This document shows positions 35,062 through 47,200 of a stretch of DNA of 64,000 nt, in pieces (the first letter of the stretch is position 1; each line of letters opens with the position of its first letter). The notes beneath the pieces were generated by a model, which saw nothing but the letters and a program-made list of their open reading frames with translations, searched no databases and was not told the DNA's origin. This DNA is from Candidatus Poribacteria bacterium (GTDB lineage: Bacteria; Poribacteria; WGA-4E; WGA-3G): assembly GCA_026706025.1 (NCBI GenBank), contig JAPOZO010000011.1:1-64000 (forward strand). The letters are read 5' to 3'. The position numbers and the translations under genes were made by a program.

Positions 35062-35228
35062 CTCAGCCACAAATGGGAAAAAACATGAAAAAACTCACGG
35101 ATATTTACTTTGGTTTTGAAGATATGCTGATAGGATTAGGGTATAGCGGTTCCGAAATCGGATACCTGTGGGCAGAATATGCAGAGAAGTATTTACCAAA
35201 ATTACTCCAAAAGGCGGGCAATGAATAA
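35058..35228 (+). CDS. 56-residue helical micro-protein
   Basis: MTQPQMGKNMKKLTDIYFGF begins a small helical protein with GYSGSEIGYLWAEYAEKY. It starts in an ATGA overlap and ends in TAATG with the giant gene, so it may act as a coupling ORF for that gene's translation. No family. Confidence 0.6.
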   Translation: MTQPQMGKNMKKLTDIYFGFEDMLIGLGYSGSEIGYLWAEYAEKYLPKLLQKAGNE

Positions 35229-38200
35229 TGGCAACCCTACGCGAATATCTCACCCCAGCAGAACAGGAACGGTTTAAGAAGCTCTACAACCAGGGCTACT
35301 TTAACCAGATCACGTTCAACCAGTTCACACAACGGTTGGGTCAAGAGTTTCAGTATATCGACATGCTCCAAAAGCAGTTAGACCGCACTGTTGGCGAGGT
35401 GAAACGGTTTAGCCCGGAGGATGTCAAGCGATGGAACTACGATCAGGTGATTGCGCAGAACAGAGACAGGATCGCCAAGTTACGGGCGGGTGCGTTTGAT
35501 TCGGCACTCTCTGGCAACCTCGGCGGTCGCACGCGCCGCGCACTGCAAGACCTCGATCGCGCCATGCAGGTCGATGCGGATGGCAACCTCACCGTGCCGA
35601 GCATTCCCGGTATCCCGCCGATCTTTAAGCCGGAATCCGAGAAGACGGTCATGGATGTTGCGTGGGACAAGTACTGGGAAGATCAAGGGGTTGTCAGAGG
35701 CGCGTTGAATGTCGGTGCAAGCAGTCTAACAGGCCCGATTCGTGGCGGACAACAGCTACTCTCCGGTGAAGGACTCGGCGAGAACCCGCTCGAAGCTGTG
35801 GCAGAGATCGGTTCGATTCTCCCGGTCGCACGCGCATTCGGACGCTGGGCACCGCCGGGCAGTCTTGTCTCAAAAGCCGTACGGAGTCCGTTATGGAAAG
35901 CACCCTCCTACACGACACAGGCTGCTGATATTCTTGGTGCCGGTGAAGAAGCACACCTTGAAGTCTTGGCGGAGGGCGGCCTGGAAGCGATCGGTGCTGG
36001 CGGCGATTTGGTGAGACATTTAAGAAGCCGTAAACTCTTCCAAGGGTTAGATCCGCAAGCTGCTGAAGACGCACAGACGACTGAATCCACCACTGAACAC
36101 GACGATCTTACCGGCTCACGCACTGCGCCGGGAACACCGGGGCTTTCGCCAGAAGCGGCGCGTGCTGCAGATCGTGCCGCGGCAGACTCCGCGGTGGAAT
36201 CTGCAGACGCACAGGTGGCGTTAGATACCGCCACACAACAGCGACAGGAATCGTTAGATCAGCAATTACGGCGTGAGGCCTGGGAACGGATGCTCATCGA
36301 GGCAGAGGCACGCGAAGCCGCGGAAGCAGAACAGGCTGCGATTGAACAATCCTTTATCGACCAAGACGACGCATACACACAGCAACAAGCCGACGCGGAA
36401 CAGGCTGCCGCAGAACAACAGGTATCTGAAGCCGAGAAAATCGAATTCACCAAGGCATGGCTCCCGTTCTATGCGGATCTCGCAGGCGGTTCGCAATCTG
36501 AAGGGATCCGGTTGCTGAATGCGGAATACGATGCCGGGGTCCGAAACCCTATATCTCACCGCTATGACCAGATCGCCGCCGGGCTACAGGAACAGATGGG
36601 GGTTGTGCCGTCCCAACTGCATCAGGAGGCAGATAGACGCTTACGGCAACAGATCGGCGAGAAATGGTATAATATCTATCGTGGGATAGACCAGCGACCG
36701 ACACCCCAACAACGCGCCCAACGCGCAAATGAAGCTGCAGATAAAATTGTGGAGGGAACAGATGGACAACCGACAGTGGACGGACAAGGAGATACAGACG
36801 TTTCTAAAGGAACGGACACAGCAGTTGATGGAGATGTCAATGGAACGGCAGCTACAGCACCTGACACACCAGGAACTACAGAAACGATCCCAGAAGCCCG
36901 CATCGGAACAGAGAACACAGGCTACGAATCCGACGGCGTAACCGCACATAATGTGCGTCCTGTGCTGCGTGAGTTAGATGATCTTGTGCCGTCCCACCAG
37001 TTGGATGGCGAGAAACGCGAGGATTACCCCGAAGACCTTCAGCCCCGTGAAGGGCGTGGCGGCGCGATCTCGATGTCGCAGGTCCGCAAAACCGCACAGC
37101 AGCCGAACTTCGCATTCTTACTGGAGTTTTTCAAACAGTTTCGTGATGGCGCGCCCGTCACCAGTAAGAAACACCCGCGGCGGATACTTTCTGGGAACGG
37201 TCGCACCCTCGCTTTACAGCTGATGCGCAATGAATACCCGGAAAACTGGCAAGGTTACCAGGACGCGCTTCGGGCGGAACTCGAAAAGGTCGGGATCGAC
37301 CCTGCTGAGGCAGACGCGATGGAAGCCCCTGTGTTGACCTATGAAATCCTGGACGACATCGATGAAGTGGCACTCGCCAAAGATGCGAATGTGCAAGCCA
37401 CGCTGGATCACACCGCTGCGGAGCAAGCCTCGCAAGACACGGAATACTTTGATGACGACTTGATGGCACTCTGGCAACCCGGTGAAGGCAGTTTTGAAGA
37501 GGTGTTGACGAGCGAGGAAAACCAGCAGTTTCGGTCTACACTTTTTAGCCGTATCCCAACACACCTCGTTTCAGCGTTTATGACCGCGGATAACAAAAGT
37601 TTCTCGAATGACGGGATTCAACGTATCCAGAACGCCATGATCCGGTATGTGTTCGGTGAAAGCATTGGTGACCAGCTCGCAAAGGTTTTGATTGAACAGG
37701 GGCTTGAGGATGTCAAAAACATTGAAGCGATGCTCCGCAATGCCATCGCCTCGCTCGCCTATGCGAAAGCAAACGGGCAGGATATTTCCACCCAACTCGC
37801 GTCTGCGATCTTTCGGTTCATTGAAATCAATAAAAACGCTGAACGCGACGCACAGCAACGCAAACAGCCCAAAGATGTGATGCTCTATGCCGGTATCGAG
37901 GCAGTCTATCAGTCTGGCGCGCTCATCGAGGCACCCACACTCCTTGAAAAACAGCTGCTCTATCTGATATACGCCAAACGCAACGCACCCCGCCAACTCG
38001 CAGATGATTTCCAAGCGTGGGCACAAACAGCCGTATCGAGAGGACGGGAAACCGATCAAGGCGGACTGTTCAACGATGCAGCGATTTCAGAAGCCATTTT
38101 CGCAGGGATCATACGCGAATACATCCGCGAGACGATCTTTGCGACCCGCACCACACAAGACGGGCAGACGGTGTTAGTGCCACCCGATAGCCTGCCACCG

Positions 38201-41200
38201 GAGTTAGTGCGTTTGCGCGAAAATATGGACGCAATGTCGGATGCCGCAGATAAAGAACGTCTCGCAAACGACTGGATAGACGCTTTCCTACGCGCCATGA
38301 ACGAAGGGGAAACACAAAATGAAACAGCCACAGAAGACGCAACAACCGACACAGCAGTGGCACGATCAGGTTCGGGAACACCAGGAAGCACAGAGCCAGA
38401 TCCATCTCAAGGAACAGCTGATCGAGACGCTACCGGCACTCCAGCAACACCCGAAAGTGGTGGCGGCGGAGTGGCCCCAACACAGCCACAAGGAACTGAT
38501 AGCGATGAGTCTGGAAGAGCTGATGGAGCTGCGGATGATATACAACCAGACGATCGAGGCTCAGATTTAGGTGTTGAAAACGCACTCGGCATCGTTTTCC
38601 CCGGTGAAAACATCACGGCTTCGAGTTGGAACAAAGCCTCAAGAACATCGAAGCGACGGTCGTTGGCGCGCGCGGAACGGGCAGGCAACGACGCTGTCAC
38701 CGAGGCGATATTCAATGCCGCGGTCCGATACCTGGAGCGAAATATCGACGGAATCACACAGGAGACACCCGATGGATCTACAGAAACGGACACAGCAGAT
38801 GCTACAGCGTCACGTGATGCACTGGATAGAAACGATGAACCAGAAACGCCGATCGACACCAACCAAGTCGTCGGTGTCAGCCGTCGCACCGAAACCCCCA
38901 CAGAATCCAGCGTCTCGCCCATCGTGCAGCGCGACTTGGACGCGCTCGGCATCAGCGTCGCGGAATGGGAACGGATGAAAGCCGACGGTGAAGCGATAGA
39001 CTTCATCAACAATCTCACCCCGGAACAACAGGAACAGGTCGAGTGGGCTGTGAATTTGACAGCAGATGTTGCTGGCGAGATGCCGGACGCTGAGATGGTC
39101 GATGAAGACCTCGATATTGACGAAGACGAAGACTTCTTCAACGATGCCGGTATTCTGCGCGATATTACCGATCAGCAACGTTCCGATTTCGATACCGTCC
39201 GTCGGAAGCTCTTTTTGGCGAGAACCATCGAACGCCTCGAAGCGAAACAGGATCGGACCCCGATCGAAACGGCACAGTTACGGGCACTCCAGGCACCGCA
39301 ACGCACCGACGCGCAGCAAGAGATTTATGAACGGCTGCTCAATGCCTTCGTGGATCAGCAGGTAGCACGGCTTCAAGCGAAACAGCAACGCTCGGTAACC
39401 GAAAACCGTATCCTCGACGCGTTGACCGCGGTACAGGCGGAAGGACTCCCCGAAGAAGCCTCAGAGTTATCGCTCTACGCTGATCTGGAGACACCCGACC
39501 AGGAACACAGCCGTCCGCTCGCCGAGACGCGTACGCTCGCAGGCGTGCAAGCACCTGCGACTGCCGACACAGACCTCGACCTCCCGGAGACTGTCAAGAC
39601 AGACACAACAAAACTCTCACCGGCACAGCAGTCGAGTGTCAAAGCGATTATCGCAGCGTTTTTGCGTAAAATCCATACGGGCACCGATACGACCGTGCAA
39701 GGCGGTTTCCTGCTTGGGGATAAACCCGGTGTCGGTAAAACGCGCCAAGCGTTGGCAACGCTCTGGCACTATATGCGTCAAGGCATCAACAGACACTTTG
39801 TCCTCGCCCCGAATGAACAGCTACTCAACAACTACAGCACCGACATGCAGGCAATGGGCGGTCGGGTTGACGACATCTCACGCTACTCTTCCAGCAACCA
39901 GCAGTTCGACACACCCATCGGCACGGCGACCTATTCGATGCTTACCCGGAAACCGGACTTGAAAAACTTCACAACGACAGCGGGCAACCAGAACGCCATC
40001 GCCGACATCGTTGCGCATCTCACCGGTGCGCGTCCGACACTCCAACAGACGCATCCAGAGACGTATCAGGCATCGCTTGAAGCGTTCTCGCGGCTTGGTA
40101 TCTCTGACGTGGCAGGCGCAAACGCTGTTGAGGTGTTCAATAACATCGTAGCAGAACTCCGCAGGCAAGCCGGACGTGTTGTTCTCGATAACCCCGCGAA
40201 CGTCGAACAGTTCCGCCAACGCGTGACACCGCGCCTCGCCGATCTCTTGCTTGCGGAACGCACACAACAGGAAGGGCAACAGGAACTCCTGCCGGGCACA
40301 GAACTCCAGGAACGCGTAAAACAGTTGCTAAGGTTTGCACAGACACACATCAACGCAGACCCCGACCCCGACTTCGATGCGAAAGCGGCAGCGTTTCAAG
40401 GCGTGATTGTCCTCGATGAGATGCATAAAACGGCAGGCACGAGCTCACAGATCGGGCAGATGATCGCCACACTCCACCAGTTGCTCCCGAACGCGAAATT
40501 CTTGTATATGTCCGCAACACCGTTTAAAGAGATCGACAATTTCTGGGTCGCGGAACGGTTGGGCTTGTGGGGTGCGAACCAGCCGTTCTCAAATTTCCGG
40601 CAGTTTCGATCCGCTTTCAGACGCGCCGCACGTGCCGTAAAAGAGGTGATCCCGCTCCACCTGAAACAGATCGGACGGTATGTCTCGCGGGCGTTATCGT
40701 CGAAAGAGACACGGTATACGCCGGTCGAAATCCCGCTCACCGACACCGAGAAAGCGCAATACGATGCCGCCGTGGCGTTTGTGCAGGGCATCCGTCAGGA
40801 GTTTGAAAGCGCGCTCGACGCAGGGCTGCGCACGACGTGGGGCAGCCTATTGGAAGCGGACGGTGAACACGGGAAGTACCGCGGCAAGTATATGCGGATG
40901 TTCTACGGCGAGATCCAGAAAGTGTTTCTCGCGGTCCTCGATGCGATGAAAGCACAGGGGCTGGAGACGGATCTCCGGGAAAAACTCCAAAACGGCGATA
41001 AGGTGATCGTGCAACTCGAAAACACCTGGGAAGCGACCACCGAACGCGCAGAAGCCCGCGGACAAGACACTGCCGGCCCCTTCGATCTGCTCATCGATTT
41101 CGTTGCCAACGAGAACACGTTCCCCGTACATGAACACATCACAGAAGTGCGCACGCGTCGCGACGGCTCCGAATATACGGTTGTTGTGCCACGGATGGAA

Positions 41201-44200
41201 TACGACGCAGACGGGAACACCGTTCGCGTTATCGACCCGACCCTGAAACGTCTCCAGACAGAACTCTTGAGTTTGATTCAAGGTCAGATACAGCAGATAG
41301 AGAGCCTCCCTTTCGCCGCAGACATTATCCACCAGATCGCCGCCGATGCCGGTATGGCTTCCGGCGAGATTTCGGGACGCGCCAACACTGACCGCGAGGC
41401 ACTCGCAACGGCGTTCTCGGAAACCACGGATTTGAACCTCATCGTGCTGGGACCCGCAGGACTCACCGGTATTAATCTCCCCGTGAAGGATGTCATCAAA
41501 GATAAAGTCAATAACCTTTTTCATTACCTGGTGCAGTCGTCATGGAATGTGAACACCTTTGAACAGGGTTTGGGCAGAGGCAAACGGTCGAACTCAGCGA
41601 TCGATCCGCAATACCAGGTCGTCTATCAGGATCTACCCGGTGGGGATCGTGTGTTAGGCGCGACACTCGCGAAATTCGCAGAGATGGGCGCGCTCGCAGG
41701 ACAGGCAGATAACGCCTTGATGCAGAACATCGACAAAGTGGAGGGACAAACAAGCCTCGACGATGACCCGGAAGCCGATGTGTTTGAGGAGACGCAGGCA
41801 GGTGAACGCGGGCATGTCTTCGGCGTACACGGACAAGAGGCACTCGCGCAGCTCTGGAAGGATATGTATGATACGGGTGAATTTGAAATCGCCGATACGC
41901 TTGGACTCGACCGCCCCGAAATCGCAGGAGATACAGGGTTTATTGACACGGACACAATTCCGACGGTGCAACAGTTTTTCCAGCGGTTATTGCATCAATC
42001 GACGACAGAGCAGCCCCGTCTCTATGAACAGTTTGAATCGCGCCTGAAACGGATTGTCGCCTACAGGCGCGAGTTGGGTGAGTTAGATGTCGGCGCGAAT
42101 GATCTGAATTCTAAAGATGGGCAGGTAACCGATAGGCTCACGATCTACACCGATCCCGATACCGGTCAAACCGCAGAAGTCGTGCGGTTGGCGGTGAAAC
42201 GGAAACTCCCGCGCCGGAGTTGGGACTTCGTACAGAAAGTCATCAACGGCGAACAGGGCTACGAACACTACGGTCGCACCTTCGCAGGGATTTATACCGA
42301 TGCCGATGGTCACGTCTGGGCGGTCTTTGAAGCACCGCTCCGCAAAGGCGCATCGGAAACGGAATATGTCCGTTGGGGCCCCCGCGGTACACCCGTTCAG
42401 GGGATCCATACAGGTGAACACCGGTTGACCGAGGGAGAACTTGCATACGACTTTAAGCATATCGCTGATATGCGAGAAGGGCAACAACTCTGGGAAGCAG
42501 AAGACACAACGGCGGATGCGTATGTCGATTCTGAGATGTTCATGGCAACCGGGTTGATCCTCCCGAAATGGCAAGACCTTTCGACACAGAACACACGACA
42601 CGCCGTGATGGGTGTGATCCCGATGCTCGATGGCAGTCAGTTGCACGGTCGGGTGATCCCGTCTGGCGTGTTGCCTGAAGTGCTTGAACAGATCGGCGGT
42701 GTCGATCCGAATCATTTTGACGCGACACAAACACCTGATGCAGAGGCTCCGCCAAATGGCGAAGGGTCAGATATAGATATTCCGGCAATCGTTCGCGATA
42801 TTATCGGACAGCAGACGGACACCAAAATCGCGGCACGGCTGGAACGAATCGCCGAGCACATCCACAAGAAACTACCGCTCCGGTTGCGTGGGCATCTCGT
42901 GAAAAGTGCTGCCGAAGCTGCATTGCTTGGGCAACTCATTCGGGATCCACAGGTCGAACATACCTGGATTGTTTACAGGAAAAACGACAGGATTGTGAAG
43001 ATCGAGCCGATGAGCCTCAACCGCAAAGGTGAGACGAAAGCCGGTGACTTTGCGCATATCAAAAGAATGGCTGCCAAGGAAAAAGCCGATAGCATTCTGC
43101 GTATCCATAACCATCCGTCGGGCGTTGCGAAGTGGTCCGACCCAGATAAACGCGCCGCTATGCAATGGCATAAAGAACTCGGCACGCTCATGGCAGAAGA
43201 TATTATCGTCGATTCCGGCACTTACGCCTACAGAACCTTTGAAAACGGTGAGTATACGTGGCATGAAGATACCGTGTTAGATCCGGGTGCTGTAGAATTT
43301 GATACCAGCGCAGCGGCGGTCTCGGACCCTTCGGGTGAAGTCAAGCCGACCGATCCGCTTTACCAGAACCCGCTCATCCGCGGGGCGCGCGAAGCAGCGA
43401 CCTATATGATGGGCATCAAACGGCGCACATCGGATGTGGCGGAACTGATTTTTGTGGATAAAAAGACCGGGAAAATCGTGGATGCGTGGACAGATACCAC
43501 ACTGCGCGGTGGCGGGACAGACCCCGTACAGTATATCAAAGATGCTTTCGCGGTGCGTCAAGGACAGCAGGTGCATATCGCGATGTGGGGCGATGACGCA
43601 GCAGTTTCCCTTGCACGCTCACTACAAGCGATTGATGGCGTGGATTCGGTGTGGGTAAATTCACAGCGTGTGACAGGGATTGACCATATCGGTCAGCAAG
43701 GAGACCCAGATACCCGCACACAAGAACAAAAAGAAACGGATGCAATCCTCAACCGCACGCTTGAAAGGCTTTCCGGTAAAGAGCAGCCCGGCACAAAACG
43801 CAAAGGTCAAGACACACTCGAATCACCGAGACCCTATAAGACGATCCCGAAAAAAACAGTTGTTGAAGCAAATAAACTCAGTGCTTCACAAGAGAAACAA
43901 CTACAAGGTGAATTGAAGACTTTTGTAAAACACAGGGTTGCCGAAGTATCAGAGGGATGGGACAACAAACGACTCAGACAGAAAATTCAGAAAATCATAG
44001 ACAAAATCCATCCATATCGCCTCTACCAAGCGTACACCATATATAGTAACATAAAAGCAATAGAAGAGGTTTATTACGCAGACAGATCCCGCGAGTGGAG
44101 AGAAATTCTCCAAAACGCAGTCGAACGCACGAAAATCAAAGACAGGTTCTTTGAGGTAGAAGATATTGCAGTTCGGGAAATAGCAAGTGCGTTTGTTCAC

Positions 44201-47200
44201 GCATCTAATCCGCTTTCAGGTTTCCAAGAAGAAGCTCGGGCAATGAATCGAAATGTTGCAGAAATGTTTGGAGATTTGGAACTGCTCCGAACACCTGAAG
44301 GACTACTTGTGACGCGCGTGATTGACGGTCAAAAGTTTTATCTCACGCCCTTAAGCGAAAATGAACTCACAGGGGTCGTCGAGTTTGATGAGATGACACC
44401 CGACGAACAAACGGCTGTCAAAGCATGGCTGGATAAGATTAAAAGCGATCCGCGCTCCACCAACGATCAAATGGGGGGCGCAGGCACGCTCAACCCGATT
44501 ACAGACACGATCTCCGCACGACTGATGCATGTCCCTGGCACCATGAAGATAGAGTATGTCCAATCACCGACATATCCTGCCGAACACAACATAAGACACC
44601 GTCGTTCTATGGCAGGGGATGTGAGTGCTGCGATTTACAATTCCAATAAGTTGCTTGCTTCTCGACATGTCGCGACAACCACAAAATCAAACTGGGATGC
44701 AGTCACAGACAACGCCGACTTTGTGTTCCTCGCACCTGTAGATCGCCGGTATAGCGGTGATGAAGGGTATGCGTTTGATGCAGAGCACCTTATCCGAAAG
44801 AAAGGCGCAGTTGTCGGGACAACAGATTCGATTATGTTCTACGATGCACTCGTTGAAAGGATTGTCTATGAAGAACTCGGACGCAGTAAAACATCTGGCG
44901 ACATTGACAAACTTGCGGAAGCCGCGAATACCGGTGCAGAGACCTTTGAAGGCGCACAACGCATCCTGCAGCGCATCAAAAACGAAATCGGTGATGTCGC
45001 GGAAGGCTACCGTGTCGCTGGTGAAGACGCTATTAAACTGCTCCATGAAGGCAAAGCTGCTGAAATCCTTGTGCCGGGCGAAGTGTCGCTCGACGATCTG
45101 CTGTATATCAGAATTAATAACAAACCTTACGGACTCGTCCAAGCGACAGATGCGGAATCGACTGTCGATGAAAGCAATGAACAGCAGCTGCTCTCTGACT
45201 ACACCGCAGAAGTCCAACGCACCAACCCCGACTCGGTGGTATATCGTGTGCATGCACCCGAAGACCTCGCCATGGAAGGTCGCGGTCGCGCCAAGACCGC
45301 AGAGATCGGTGAAAAAGCACTCAACACGTTTGTCGATTCTAACGCCGGTATCATGAAAATCTTGAGAGCCTGGTCCCCAACGGCGCGTCGCTGGGCACGG
45401 ATGACGAAAAACGAATTCGTCTCCGGGTTCGGAAAACTCACAGAACTCGAAGCCCCCGAAGGTTCGGATACCCCCTCACCCGCCGATGTGCTCAAAGAGA
45501 TTTTGCGTGAACGGCAGCACATCTCGAAACTCAATGCCGGGCGTGCGTTATCGACACTTGAACCGCATCTGCTCGCGTTCAATAAACTCGCCCGCAAACG
45601 TACAAGCCTCCGCACCGAAGTCGTCGCACCGAAAACCCGGACATCGACACGCAAGAAACTCTCAGAAAAGGTCTGGAACTTCATCGAGTATAACACCCCG
45701 ATCGAGAACGATAAGGAACTGCTTGATCTCGCAGAAGGGTTAAAGGAAGCCTGGCGTGAGATGTTGATCCACGACACGCAGAAGATCGTTGAACTCATGG
45801 GCGAACTGGAGAATATTAACGAGAAGCTCTATGTAACCGATGCTGCAGGGAAACAGGTAGAATGGTACGGTGAGTCCTTTGACGGCTTCCAATGGGATGC
45901 AGAACGCAGAGGTTACGTCAAAGACGGAAAATTCTACACCATCGAGGAAGCGCACAGGGCAGCGAACAAACTCTATATGCCCCACTATTTTAGAGGCAAA
46001 TCGCCTTTACAGGAATACTCGGCACTCCAGAAAATGCAGGACGACCTGAATAAACTGCTCGCCTCTGATGACCCCGCTGCAGAAAAAGAGCTCCTGCAAC
46101 GTTTTGAGATCGAAATCGATCCCGGTGGGTTCTTGTATACACACCTCCCGACGGGCAAAACCGCCACGACCGCTTACGAGATGGTTCGCATCGTCGCAGA
46201 CCACGTCGCGAACGAGGACGCAGCCTTACAGGGTATTCTGAACTATTATGAGGGCGAAGGGCGCGTCGGCTACTACGGACACCTGGAACGCACCCGTGAG
46301 ACGGACGATCGGTTCTATGCGCGCGATATTTCACTGATGGCAGAAAACCGGATGCGGTTATGGGATCGTTTGGCGGAAGTCGCAACGATCGGACAGCAGC
46401 ACCCGCTCATCGGGGACTCGCCGCGGATGAAAACGCTCATCGAACAGGTGATGAACTTCGATAAAACACCCCGTGAAGCCGCGCTTCGGAAAGTCATCGA
46501 GGCTCTGAATTCCGGGCAAGAAGGTATGTTTGAACGGATGCCACAGTTTGCCTCCGGTGTCGAGACAGCTTTGGATATTATGCTACACTGGCTCGAACGC
46601 GATGCCGACGGCAAGAAAACGGGGCGTTACCAGGAGATAGATATTGCGCGGATGAACCTCGATGATGCAACTTTATCAGAATTGGAACGCATCGGGCTGA
46701 TTGAACAATCTAACGGGAATTGGAAGGTTGTCGGTGAAAACATCGACCAACGTCACGCAACGATGGCACGGCATATCCATGAGTTTTACAATACGCTCGC
46801 ACAACGGAAAAACGCGGTGCATTCGGTCGTCTTGGGGCTTGGGAATTGGCATACCCGGGATCCGCTGGAAATGGAATCGTCAGAGTTTTGGAAGAAGATC
46901 AACGATACAATCACAGTGCTAACGCTGAACCACGGTGTTGCGATCCAGAACCTTTTAGAGATACCACTGATCTCGATGCTCACCGGTGCCAACCCGCTTT
47001 TCAAAGGACTGCGGAACATGTCGAACAAAGAGTATCGAGGACAGATGCAACAGCTCGCACGCGGGTTGAGCCATGCCCGGAAATTTATGGCGGACACAAC
47101 GCTCGCGGACAAATACCTCGGCTCCCGGTGGACATTTTTCTCGAAATCCGATGAGTTTAGCAGAGCTTCTGGCTTAGGCATCGGCTTAGAGAACGCCAAA

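Noticed and set aside
40847-41524. Long antisense frame in the helicase part of the giant gene
   Set aside because: No SD, no recognisable protein pattern; the sense strand carries the helicase motifs.
44757-45356. A 199-codon open frame overlapping the giant gene
   Set aside because: Ser/Cys/Lys-rich, without a convincing SD and with no structural pattern; it looks like a mirror of the main-frame codon bias, unlike the three linker ORFs.
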